46,576 bases of DNA from Desulfocapsa sp. (lineage in GTDB: Bacteria; Desulfobacterota; Desulfobulbia; Desulfobulbales; Desulfocapsaceae). Where the stretch lies: assembly GCA_022712895.1 (NCBI GenBank), contig JAFLJS010000001.1, positions 1 through 46,576 on the forward strand, read 5' to 3'. The position numbers were made by a program, and so were the translations under genes. Below the pieces are notes generated by a model. That model did no database searches, was not told the DNA's origin, and saw only the letters and a program-made list of their open reading frames with translations. Below are positions 16,918 to 25,489 of the stretch, piece by piece. Numbering within the stretch: position 1 is the first letter of the stretch; each line of letters begins with the position of its first letter.

Positions 16918-18606
16918 ATGGATGACTTATCCAAGTCACAACGTGCTCGTCTTGCAATACGCACTTTTAAAGTTATCTCTGATGCTCTCATATTGAGAGG
17001 CTTTTACAAGCCATCGGGGAAGTCTGGGGGAACACTTGCAGAAGCATTAAAAGTTTTTGATCCTGAGATATTCGGTTCCATGTCTGACCCAAGGGTTATA
17101 GAGCTTCAGGGCTTGGAATATGTGATGGATCGGATGCCACGCGGTATCGAAAAATGCAATCGAATTATCCTTACAGCTGATGAAGATTTCAGCGATACCT
17201 CTTTCGAGCAGATAACGCCTTTAAAACGAAGGCGACAGTCCTATATTGTTTCAGAAAAAGAGATTTGTTTTGTTATCACACGTGGTTTAACAGAGATATA
17301 CGATATTCTAACCAATCTGACTTTTCTCAATATTGAATCTCAAAAAATTCAACATCAGATCTGTAATAAAGACGGTGGAACCTGTGCTGCCTGGCATGAT
17401 CTTGAGACAATTGTAAAGAGTGGAGTAAAACCAGTGGGCACGGCGCTCGATCAGGCAATTTGGAATTTATCCATAATCATTGGCCGGACCTACCGTGAGA
17501 CTCGTAATTGTTATAAAAAATTTGATGTACATAATCAGGAGGATAAAAATTTTAACAACGGTATATTTGCCACCATTTATGGGATGGGTCAACGTATACT
17601 CGATGAAAATGAGTCCAGTGATAAACAACTGGCCATATATTTTACTCCTTCGTTGCAGGAAATGATCGGTGTTCACACTTACGCAACGCGTTGGGCGAAA
17701 AATGTTAAAAAGTTCCTTTTTGATAATAAATTTTTAAAAAGAGATATTCATGTTGTGAGTGCAAATATGCACTCCATGGTGAACTTACTTTATGGTGCTG
17801 GTTTCTTGCATGAACATAATATTGAAGTTCCTGATAATCTTTACGGTATGGTTGGCTCAATCAGAGAGTTAGATGAAGATATTTATGAGTACGCTTCGCA
17901 TTTTGGTTTTACATACCTAAAGGATACTTCCGAATCAAATATTGATGCCATGGTCATTGATACTTCAAAAATAAGGAAATCTTTTTTGCATAGCAGTATT
18001 CAATGTGACTTTGAGCTGCTGCAGAAAGATTGTCCTGTAATAGTAGTTATTGATTATGCTTTTGGTGCACAGGCGTTCGATATTATGGATGAGTTACTTT
18101 GTCCCTGTAATTTTGACGATTATGAGATAGCATTTAATATAAAATCTATCAGTATAATGGGTAAAGCTGGCATACTCTCTGGCAATAAGGGTGACATTAT
18201 GCTTGCAACATCGCATGTCATGGAGGGTACTCCGAATAATTATATAGTCGATAATGATTTGCATTTTGAGGATTTTGATGAAGGCTACCCCATCCATGAA
18301 GGCCCCATGGTAACAGTGCTTGGTACATCGCTTCAGAACAGAGACGTATTGCAGCGTTTTCACACCTCCAACTGGAAGGCTGTCGGGCTTGAGATGGAAG
18401 GTGGCCACTATCAGCGAGCCATTAGTGCAGCAATTATTCAGGGACATATTCCAAGGGATATCAAAACCAGATATGCATATTATGCCTCAGATAACCCTTT
18501 ACAGAACGGACAGACACTGGCTTCCGGTTCAATGGGGGATGCGGGTATCGTTCCAACCTATATGATCACCAAGGTCATTTTTCAGAAAATTGCTAATATT
18601 GCTTAG
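16918..18606 (+). CDS. Large conserved protein with nucleoside-phosphorylase-like C-terminus (possibly DUF6909)
   Basis: 562 residues, soluble, with no signal peptide. I do not recognise a characterised family, though the length and start (RLAIRTFKVISDALILRGFY) recall DUF6909. The C-terminal third has a phosphorylase-superfamily look: MVTVLGTSLQNRDVLQRFH, then KAVGLEMEGGHYQRAI, where a Glu in an EMEG-type motif binds ribose in purine nucleoside phosphorylases, then SDNPLQNG. A middle element, VIVVIDYAFGAQAFDIMDEL with SIMGKAGILSGNKGDIML, is also phosphorylase-like (GKAG-type). A nucleotide or AMP-nucleosidase-like activity is therefore possible but inferred. It is followed after 9 bp by a sensor kinase. 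Confidence 0.75.
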   Translation: MDDLSKSQRARLAIRTFKVISDALILRGFYKPSGKSGGTLAEALKVFDPEIFGSMSDPRVIELQGLEYVMDRMPRGIEKCNRIILTADEDFSDTSFEQITPLKRRRQSYIVSEKEICFVITRGLTEIYDILTNLTFLNIESQKIQHQICNKDGGTCAAWHDLETIVKSGVKPVGTALDQAIWNLSIIIGRTYRETRNCYKKFDVHNQEDKNFNNGIFATIYGMGQRILDENESSDKQLAIYFTPSLQEMIGVHTYATRWAKNVKKFLFDNKFLKRDIHVVSANMHSMVNLLYGAGFLHEHNIEVPDNLYGMVGSIRELDEDIYEYASHFGFTYLKDTSESNIDAMVIDTSKIRKSFLHSSIQCDFELLQKDCPVIVVIDYAFGAQAFDIMDELLCPCNFDDYEIAFNIKSISIMGKAGILSGNKGDIMLATSHVMEGTPNNYIVDNDLHFEDFDEGYPIHEGPMVTVLGTSLQNRDVLQRFHTSNWKAVGLEMEGGHYQRAISAAIIQGHIPRDIKTRYAYYASDNPLQNGQTLASGSMGDAGIVPTYMITKVIFQKIANIA

Positions 18607-18615
18607 ACTCGTTCA

Positions 18616-20451
18616 ATGAAAATAATACGAAAACAGCGGCTTGCAAGAGTCTCTCCCTGGGTTCTTGCTGCTGCGTGTGGATTACTCACGCTCATTATTG
18701 GAGTCTTTGCAGTGAACAATTATCGGCGTGATAAAGCGTTGATGACGGATATCCTGCTGGAAAAGGGGGCGACCATTATTCGTTTTGTCGCATCCAGTTC
18801 CAGGAATTCAGTCTTGGGAGGATTGCGCTCAGGAAAAACCCTCGATTCTCTGTGGCCTGAAAATGTACAACGTGTACTAGAACACGCCTCCGGGCACCCT
18901 GGTGTTGTGTTTTTGGCACTGGTTAATGATGAGGGGCTGGTTGTGGCGAATTCAGTACCAGAAGACAGAAACCGCATGGTTTCAACCCAGACAAAATCCT
19001 TTATCGCAGCCCTTGAAGAAGACAGTATGGGGTCCCGAACCTTTAGCTTTCGTATCGCAAATGACAAAAAGCCTTCAGTTTTTCAGATCGCTGCTATGTT
19101 GCCACCCATTGGGAAAGGTTTTCTTGAGCAGATGGCTGCAACGCACCGAGGGTCCATGAATGGAATAGGAAACGGTATGATGTCTGCTCGTAAACTTCAG
19201 GAGGCGTTTACCCAGGCTTGGGCACGAGACCTTCAAGAACTTAGTGAGCAACGATTTGTAATATTGGTAGAATTGGATATGGCTCAGTTTAATCAGCGCT
19301 TGCAGAGGCAGAAGCTTGAAATCATCATTCTCTCTATTGTTCTGCTGTTAGTCGGAATTGGTGGCTGGTTGTCAATTTTGACCCTTGAGGGCCTGAAAGG
19401 GTCACAGTCGAGGTTACGTCATATCGAGGCCTTTCGTGATATTCTCATATCTTCACTGCCCGTTGGTTTAATCGCAACGGACAGTAGTGGTAAGGTCATA
19501 CTGTACAACAGATTTTCTCAGGAATTTACCGGAATAACAGAAAAACAGGCAATGGATGCAGATAGTAGCGTCTTTCAGCATCTGCCTGAAATTTCAGAAG
19601 CTTTTGCCGAGTCGGGGACTGCACCGGCCGGAGCATATCAGAAAGAGGTGCAAATCGAGAGTGAAGGCAGGGAAAAACATACCCTGCAATTAAACCGTCT
19701 CTCCATCGTTGACCGCGACGATAAATTTGTCGGCACTCTGCTCCTGATGCAGGATCTCAGCCAGGTGAAGAGACTGGAAGAAGATCTCAGACGAAGTGAA
19801 CGTCTTGCTGCACTTGGAAAAATGGCAGCTGGAGTTGCCCATGAATTGCGTAATCCCCTGAGTTCCATTAAGGGACTTGCTCTTGTTCTTCAATCACGTT
19901 TTCAGGAAAACAATGGTGACCGGGAGACGGCAACGATTCTTGTTCAGGAAGTTGAGCGTCTAAACAGATCAATTTCTGAACTTCTGGATTATGCGAGGCC
20001 GCAACAGTTAAAGAAAGAGAACTTTGATATCGTTCAGTTACTGACAAAAGCTGTCTCTCTGATGCGAATAGATGCAGAAACAGCAGGTGTTGAGCTGGTT
20101 ACTGCTTTTGAAGACGGATTACCACCTCTTAACGCTGATGAGGATAAGCTGACTCAAGTGGTACTTAACCTGTTGTTAAATGGTATTCAGGCCATGGAGG
20201 ATGGTGGTACCCTTGCTGTTCGTGTGGGTGCAACCGACAGAAAAATAGAAATAGTGGTTACTGACAGTGGTTGTGGTATCTCTGAGGAAGATCTTGGCCG
20301 TGTATTTGACCCTTATTTTACCACTAAACCGGATGGAACGGGATTAGGAATGGCCATGTCTGCAAAAATTATCGAGGAACATGGTGGTGAGATTCGCTTG
20401 CAATCAAAGGTTAGGCAGGGAACTTCTGTCATAATTGAAATCCCCTGCTAA
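18616..20451 (+). CDS. Sensor histidine kinase (ZraS/HydH/AtoS type) with PAS domain
   Basis: 611 residues. A membrane segment at about 14-34, a periplasmic sensor region (about 35-235) and a second membrane helix (about 237-258) precede a PAS domain (about 275-385). The DHp has His409 in MAAGVAHELRNPLSSIKG, and the HATPase domain has DSGCGIS and GTGLGMAMSAKII. The architecture matches the kinases that pair with sigma-54 response regulators. No cognate regulator is adjacent; the only NtrC-type regulator in the window is at 45169, far away. The start lies 9 bp after the preceding stop, so co-transcription is likely. Confidence 0.92.
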   Translation: MKIIRKQRLARVSPWVLAAACGLLTLIIGVFAVNNYRRDKALMTDILLEKGATIIRFVASSSRNSVLGGLRSGKTLDSLWPENVQRVLEHASGHPGVVFLALVNDEGLVVANSVPEDRNRMVSTQTKSFIAALEEDSMGSRTFSFRIANDKKPSVFQIAAMLPPIGKGFLEQMAATHRGSMNGIGNGMMSARKLQEAFTQAWARDLQELSEQRFVILVELDMAQFNQRLQRQKLEIIILSIVLLLVGIGGWLSILTLEGLKGSQSRLRHIEAFRDILISSLPVGLIATDSSGKVILYNRFSQEFTGITEKQAMDADSSVFQHLPEISEAFAESGTAPAGAYQKEVQIESEGREKHTLQLNRLSIVDRDDKFVGTLLLMQDLSQVKRLEEDLRRSERLAALGKMAAGVAHELRNPLSSIKGLALVLQSRFQENNGDRETATILVQEVERLNRSISELLDYARPQQLKKENFDIVQLLTKAVSLMRIDAETAGVELVTAFEDGLPPLNADEDKLTQVVLNLLLNGIQAMEDGGTLAVRVGATDRKIEIVVTDSGCGISEEDLGRVFDPYFTTKPDGTGLGMAMSAKIIEEHGGEIRLQSKVRQGTSVIIEIPC

Positions 20452-20474
20452 ATTGTTTTTTTTATACGCGCCTC

Positions 20475-20504
20475 GAATATGAAGATTTTTACAAATCCAT
20501 ATTC
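20475..20504. terminator. Candidate hairpin between convergent genes
   Basis: GAATATG (20475-20481) pairs with CATATTC (20498-20504), and an inner GATTT pairs with AAATC around a TTAC loop. It lies between the stop of the sensor kinase gene and the stop of the convergent DUF4126 gene. It could end transcription in both directions, although there is no clean T tract immediately 3'. Confidence 0.4.
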
Positions 20505-20546
20505 AACTTTGGTGTTTTAGTAGCCCACAACGAATTGAGAGTTTCC

Positions 20547-21221
20547 TTAAAGTACCGGCAACTCTTTGGGTGGAGTGCTATCCTTACCTGTCTCAGGCGG
20601 ATTGTTTAGTTCTTTTTTTCCGGTGAAAAATCGCACCAGAGTCTGGAATACGGTTTTGACACCTGTCCAAATCTTGGGGATGAGCCAGATGGCAAGAAGA
20701 ATGAAAGCAGCAAAAAAGACTAGAAAGGCAAGAGGGTAATGAAGCATTGCCCATATGCCACCAATAACTACTACATCTTCAAATATTGAGGCTGTCCAGT
20801 TTGTCACAGGTTCGGGGGAGGTGTTAATTAGAACCCTTGTACCTGCTTTAATGGTGTGACTTGTTGCTGCAATTCCGCCTCCTAAAATGCCAGCGGCAAT
20901 AACAACACTGGGATTAACCTCACCAACTGCACCAGCAGCAAGCATTACTCCAGCAGGGATACGAATAAAGGAGTGGATAGCGTCCCATCCGGTATCAAGT
21001 CCTGGTGTTTTATCGACAAAAAATTCAACCAGATACATTACGGCCGCCGCAGCAATAATCATGGGGTCCTGTAAGATTTGCAGTTGTTCAGGAAGAACAA
21101 CATTTCCTGTTACGCCAAGTACTCCAAGTACTGCGATGGTAGCATACAGATTAATTCCTGCAGCCCATGCTGTCCCCATGGTCAGTGCCAGTGTGGTTAT
21201 GAGTTGTTGGTATGCGTCCAT
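20547..21221 (-). CDS. DUF4126 membrane protein
   Basis: 224 residues with about five hydrophobic helices. The N-terminal GTAWAAGINLYATIAVLGVLG, the segment EFFVDKTPGLDTGWDAIHSF, IRIPAGVMLAAGAV and the glycine-rich GGGIAATSHTIKAG are the DUF4126 pattern. Function is unknown. The C-terminal tail (about 195-224) is charged, Pro-rich and probably cytoplasmic. A 59-aa gene lies upstream on the same strand. Confidence 0.88.
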   Translation of the reverse strand: MDAYQQLITTLALTMGTAWAAGINLYATIAVLGVLGVTGNVVLPEQLQILQDPMIIAAAAVMYLVEFFVDKTPGLDTGWDAIHSFIRIPAGVMLAAGAVGEVNPSVVIAAGILGGGIAATSHTIKAGTRVLINTSPEPVTNWTASIFEDVVVIGGIWAMLHYPLAFLVFFAAFILLAIWLIPKIWTGVKTVFQTLVRFFTGKKELNNPPETGKDSTPPKELPVL

Positions 21222-21326
21222 CGTTCCTTCCTCGATGTTGTACAGTTTTTGGAAACAAAGCCGGTTGAGTTCTGTATAACTTCATCAAAACTAAGCAGTT
21301 TTGAATGTCATGGCAAGGGGAGGAGG

Positions 21327-21506
21327 TTATTTCTCAAAATTCTGGTTCAGGAATGTACACTCCACAGGTGTTAAATCAAATTTCATTTCAACCTCTTGCA
21401 AGAGTTCCTTTCTACTCTTTCCGGGATGTTGCTCCAGAAGGTGGGCAAATTCAGTTAAGGCCTGTCTGGTTTTGTCGCCGGTAGCTTGAGTGGGGTGTTG
21501 TGTCAT
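21327..21506 (-). CDS. Small protein (59 aa) of unknown function
   Basis: The ATG at 21506 opens MTQHPTQATGDKTRQALTEF, and the frame runs to TAA at 21327-21329 with helix-rich, charged sequence (FAHLLEQHPGKSRKELLQEV, later LTPVECTFLNQNF). AGGAC lies a few bases upstream as a weak ribosome site. Codon use and amino-acid composition look like a real cytoplasmic protein. It resembles small alpha-helical proteins seen near metabolic genes in Desulfobulbales, but I cannot name the family. It lies between glgB (53 bp upstream) and DUF4126 on the minus strand. Confidence 0.65.
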   Translation of the reverse strand: MTQHPTQATGDKTRQALTEFAHLLEQHPGKSRKELLQEVEMKFDLTPVECTFLNQNFEK

Positions 21507-21559
21507 GATGAGGTCCTATGTGAGTCGTTTAGTAGCGGTATTGTTGGTAGCAATGTCTA

Positions 21560-23767
21560 TTAACATGGTTTTAATACGATGCCAGCTAAAGGCGGTACTG
21601 CCACTTTGGCGTGATACTGTGCCTGTGCGAATGGTTCATTGATGGCTTTATAGATGACTTTGTCATCGCTACTGCAGCCAGCAAATCTGCTGGAGTCAGA
21701 ACAGAAAATCTGTTCATAGTTTGAATCAGTGGGCAGTCCCATTTTGTAGTCATAAAAAGCTTGGGGAGTGAAGTTGAGTAGACAGACGAGGTGGTCATTC
21801 TTGTTTTCAGCAAATCGAGCGTAAGAGATAATTGAATTTTCACGATCTTCAAGATCCATCCACTGGAAGCCTTCAGGATTAAAGTCACGTTCGTAGAGAG
21901 ACGGATTCTCTCTGTACATGGTATTTAATTTTTCAAAAAACTGAAGCATCTCCCCGTGCATACCGTTTTCCTCAAACAGATGGAAATCAAGACTCTGCTT
22001 GCAATTCCACTCCTTGCATTGACCAAATTCGTTGCCCATAAACACTAGTTTTTTTCCAGGATGCATCCACATACTAAGAAAAAACAGACGGAGATTGGCA
22101 AATTTTTGACCTAAATCTCCGGGCATCTTATCGATAAGCGATTTTTTTCCATGAACAACTTCGTCGTGGGAAATGGGCAGGATAAAATTTTCCGAAAAGG
22201 CGTACATGATAGAAAATGTCAGGTTGTTATGGTGAAATTTCCTGTAGATGGGATCTTTTTCAAAATAGTTGAGGATATCATTCATCCACCCCATATTCCA
22301 TTTGAAGCCAAATCCAAGTCCACCCATATCCGCGGGTTTTGAAACACCGTAAAAACTGGTGGATTCTTCGGCTATCATAAGGGTTCCGGGGTGACGCTCG
22401 TAAACAACGGAGTTTAAATGGCGTAAGAATTCTATGGCTTCAAGATTTTCACGTCCACCGTGGGCGTTGGGCAGCCATTCCCCATCTTTTCGTGAATAAT
22501 CGAGATAGAGCATGGAGGCAACGGCATCAACTCGTAAACCGTCTATGTGATATTTGTCGATCCAGAAGAGTGCATTGGCAATAAGGAAATTGCTGACTTC
22601 TTTTCGGCCATAATTGTAAATAAATGTTCCCCATTCGGGATGACTTCCTTTTCTGGGGTCATCATGTTCGTAGAGCGCAGTGCCGTCAAAGCGCCCGAGA
22701 CTATGCTTGTCTTTAGGGAAATGCGCTGGAACCCAGTCGAGGATAACACCAATATTCTCCTGGTGGCAGACATCTACAAAAAACATAAAGTCTTCGGGCG
22801 TCCCATAACGACTTGTTAAACTGAAGGGGCCTGTGACCTGATAGCCCCATGATTCATCCAGTGGGTGTTCCATCACCGGCATAAGTTCTATATGTGTAAA
22901 GCCAAGCTGTTTAACATAGGGAATCAGCTTTTCTGCTAGTTCTCTAAAGGTGAAAAAACGGTCGGGATTTTTAGGGTCTCGCTGCCAGGAACCGGGATGC
23001 ATCTCATAAATGGACATCGCATTATTGTAAGGATCTACCTTTAGTTTTGCTTTTTGCCACTGTTCATCCTGCCATTGGTAGTGGTCCAGGTAACGTACCA
23101 TGGAGGCTGTTTTCGGTCTGTGTTCGCCAAAATATTGGAATGGATCAGATTTAAGAAGGATCTTTCCACGCTGGGTACGGATTTCAAATTTATAGATTTC
23201 ATTTTCTTCTATTCCAGGAATAAATAACTCCCAGATACCTGAACCACCGAGGCTGCGCAAAGGGTGTACTCTGCCATCCCAGCCATTAAAGTCACCAACA
23301 ACAGATACCCTGGTAGCAGATGGAGCCCAAACACGAAAGATGGTGCCGGTAATTTGGGAATACATACCGGGCTGGGCTCCCATATGATTGTAGAGAAGAT
23401 AGTTGGTGCCAAAGTTGAATAGGTATTTATCCTGTTCACTTAATATCGGCATAAAACGATAAGGGTCATTTATCGTCTGTTGTACACCATCGTAGTAGTT
23501 GATTTCATATTGATAATTGTAGGGATCAAGATTCTTGTCAGCAATTTTACCTGTATCAACTTGCGCTTCAAACAGTCCTTCATCACGAACCCTTGTCATG
23601 GGGATGCGGATTTTATCTATAAGCAGAGAGACATCTGAGGCGTGTGGTTGAAAGCAGCGTATTATAGCAGTTTCTTTTTTTGCACCCGTAAAGTGAACTC
23701 CCAGAACCTGAAATGGATCGTAATGTTCGGCTCGTAAAAGACGGTCAACTTGTTCATTTATATCCAT
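21560..23767 (-). CDS. glgB: 1,4-alpha-glucan branching enzyme (GH13)
   Basis: 735 residues. It cuts alpha-1,4 chains and reattaches them through alpha-1,6 bonds in glycogen synthesis. An N-terminal carbohydrate-binding (CBM48-like) part has DPFQVLGVHF and FRVWAPSATRVSVVGDFNGW. The GH13 barrel follows with VILDWVPAHFPKD, GLRVDAVASMLYLDY (nucleophile Asp), LMIAEEST (acid/base Glu) and LPISHDEVVHGKKSL (third Asp). A C-terminal beta domain follows. All catalytic residues are present and the length is normal. No other glg gene is in the window. Confidence 0.97.
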   Translation of the reverse strand: MDINEQVDRLLRAEHYDPFQVLGVHFTGAKKETAIIRCFQPHASDVSLLIDKIRIPMTRVRDEGLFEAQVDTGKIADKNLDPYNYQYEINYYDGVQQTINDPYRFMPILSEQDKYLFNFGTNYLLYNHMGAQPGMYSQITGTIFRVWAPSATRVSVVGDFNGWDGRVHPLRSLGGSGIWELFIPGIEENEIYKFEIRTQRGKILLKSDPFQYFGEHRPKTASMVRYLDHYQWQDEQWQKAKLKVDPYNNAMSIYEMHPGSWQRDPKNPDRFFTFRELAEKLIPYVKQLGFTHIELMPVMEHPLDESWGYQVTGPFSLTSRYGTPEDFMFFVDVCHQENIGVILDWVPAHFPKDKHSLGRFDGTALYEHDDPRKGSHPEWGTFIYNYGRKEVSNFLIANALFWIDKYHIDGLRVDAVASMLYLDYSRKDGEWLPNAHGGRENLEAIEFLRHLNSVVYERHPGTLMIAEESTSFYGVSKPADMGGLGFGFKWNMGWMNDILNYFEKDPIYRKFHHNNLTFSIMYAFSENFILPISHDEVVHGKKSLIDKMPGDLGQKFANLRLFFLSMWMHPGKKLVFMGNEFGQCKEWNCKQSLDFHLFEENGMHGEMLQFFEKLNTMYRENPSLYERDFNPEGFQWMDLEDRENSIISYARFAENKNDHLVCLLNFTPQAFYDYKMGLPTDSNYEQIFCSDSSRFAGCSSDDKVIYKAINEPFAQAQYHAKVAVPPLAGIVLKPC

Positions 23768-23931
23768 GTGTAACCTCAGATATTGAGTGATGAAAAACTG
23801 TTTTGTTAACTCTATTTTCAGAGTAGCAAATCCAATCAGGAAAACATAGTTTAAAGCAACATTTCCTGACGCTTTTAAAAATAATCTGTTACTGTGCAGT
23901 CTAAATAATAGAATTTTATTGAGATAAAATA

Positions 23932-24507
23932 ATGGAACCTCTAGCCCAACCGATCATAGATAGCCTCACAGGGTCTTTCTTGCTCTCCACGCCACAGATG
24001 CCTGATCCCCGATTTTCTGAACAGGTGATCTTTATTTGTAGCCATAGCCACGAAGGAGCAGTAGGGATTGCCATCAATAAGCCTGATTTTTCTGTCAGTC
24101 TTGAGGAAGTACTTGCCAGTAACAGTTACCCTATTCCAGGTGGTCTGAAAGCCAATGTCTATATTGGAGGCCCTGTGGAGCCCAATGCCGCTTTTATTCT
24201 CTATGGCTCAGATTACCATACAGATCAGCACCTCGAGGTGAGTTCGTCAGTGTATATGACTCGCGATACACGGGTGCTTGAAGATATCGGTCATGGCAGA
24301 GGACCCAGCAACTTTTTATTTGCAGTAGGATATGCCGGCTGGGGACCTGGACAACTGGAAAAGGAACTTGTTCGTGAAGGCTGGCTGACGATTCCTGCAC
24401 AGGATTCTATTATTTTTGATGTACCAGACGAGGAAAAATGGCAGCGCGCTGCAGCTCTTTATGGAATTGATATTTCCATTTATCAGGACTGTATAGGCAA
24501 TGCTTGA
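23932..24507 (+). CDS. YqgE/AlgH family protein (UPF0301)
   Basis: 191 residues. The family signature is clear: SFLLSTPQMPDPRFSEQVIF, then ICSHSHEGAVGIAINKP, VYIGGPV, and the YAGWGPGQLEKELVREGWL block near the C-terminus. The family's biochemical role is unresolved; AlgH was linked to alginate regulation in Pseudomonas. It is divergent from glgB across a 164-bp gap and is followed after 48 bp by a YkgJ-type gene. Confidence 0.94.
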   Translation: MEPLAQPIIDSLTGSFLLSTPQMPDPRFSEQVIFICSHSHEGAVGIAINKPDFSVSLEEVLASNSYPIPGGLKANVYIGGPVEPNAAFILYGSDYHTDQHLEVSSSVYMTRDTRVLEDIGHGRGPSNFLFAVGYAGWGPGQLEKELVREGWLTIPAQDSIIFDVPDEEKWQRAAALYGIDISIYQDCIGNA

Positions 24508-24555
24508 GAATAACTGGTTGGAGTTCGTTCATGACTGTAAGGGAAAAAATACAAT

Positions 24556-24957
24556 ATGGCAGAGTTAAAAGATATATTTGAATGCGAACGTTGTGGCTAC
24601 TGTTGCCAAGGCGAAACCACTGTCTCTCTTGATGAAGATGACCAGAAAAGAATGGTTGCTGCTTTAAATCTGAGCCGGGAAGAGGTAGCGGAGAAATACT
24701 GGCGTATCACCGGTAATGTCGTGCAGATGAAGATTGTTGATGGGCATTGTATCTTTTATGATGAAGGTTGCACTGTCCATCAGGGACGCCCGTGGCGTTG
24801 TGCGCAGTGGCCGCTCCATCCCTCGATGCTCAGTGATGAGAATAATTTTAAAACTATCCGTGAATCTTGTCCAGGCATCAATCAGAAAATTGACTACGAA
24901 GCGTTTTGTAAGCTTTTGACAGAGCTTATGGAACAGCAAGCCAAGATACACTGTTGA
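24556..24957 (+). CDS. YkgJ-family cysteine-cluster protein (putative Zn/Fe chelating)
   Basis: 133 residues. FECERCGYCCQG gives the CxxCxxCC cluster near the N-terminus, and GHCIFYDEGCTVHQGRPWRC followed by AQWPLHP gives the second Cys set. This is a cleaner YkgJ match than the protein at 12462. The LSREEVAEKYWR helix region is typical of deltaproteobacterial members. It is 4 bp ahead of rlmH, so co-translated with a ribosome-modifying enzyme. Molecular role unknown. Confidence 0.9.
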   Translation: MAELKDIFECERCGYCCQGETTVSLDEDDQKRMVAALNLSREEVAEKYWRITGNVVQMKIVDGHCIFYDEGCTVHQGRPWRCAQWPLHPSMLSDENNFKTIRESCPGINQKIDYEAFCKLLTELMEQQAKIHC

Positions 24958-24961
24958 ACCG

Positions 24962-25429
24962 ATGAAAATCAACCTGCCACTTTTGGGGAAAACCAAGAAC
25001 TCTTTTATTGAAACAGGAATGAAAGAGTACAGCGGAAGACTTAAGCACTATACACCGATCACTCTGAATGTTCTGAAAGTAAAAAAGAAAAAAGGGTGGA
25101 CTGAGCAGCAGGAACGGCAGGAGGAAGGGCGAATATTGCTGGCAAATACAATGCCTGGTGATGTGAAAGTCGTGCTCGATTCGACGGGTAAACAGTTGAG
25201 CTCTGAACAATTCGCAGATCTTCTTTCCCGCTGGGAGCAGGATGGAAGAAAGCAGGCATCATTTCTAATTGGCGGTCCAACCGGGCACAGCAAAGAGGTC
25301 CTCCAGCAGGCTGATGTCACCCTTTCTCTTTCCCGAATGACTTTCACCCATGATATGGTTCGCATGTTTTTGCTTGAGCAGCTGTATCGTGCCTATACGA
25401 TAAAGGCCGGTGAAAAATATCACAAGTAG
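24962..25429 (+). CDS. rlmH: 23S rRNA (pseudouridine1915-N3)-methyltransferase
   Basis: 155 residues of the SPOUT (trefoil-knot) family. RlmH methylates N3 of pseudouridine 1915 in helix 69 of 23S rRNA on assembled 70S ribosomes, using SAM. The knot motifs are visible: VVLDSTGKQLSSEQFADLL, FLIGGPTGHSKEVL, and LSLSRMTFTHDMVRMFLLEQ with the C-terminal LYRAYTIKAGEKYHK. Length is standard. It ends convergently to the large fusion gene, 60 bp away. Confidence 0.96.
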   Translation: MKINLPLLGKTKNSFIETGMKEYSGRLKHYTPITLNVLKVKKKKGWTEQQERQEEGRILLANTMPGDVKVVLDSTGKQLSSEQFADLLSRWEQDGRKQASFLIGGPTGHSKEVLQQADVTLSLSRMTFTHDMVRMFLLEQLYRAYTIKAGEKYHK

Positions 25430-25489
25430 AGTTCCTCTGTTCTCGCAATAGCCATCCGGCTGTAGATGTATTCTCGGTTACTTACACAC

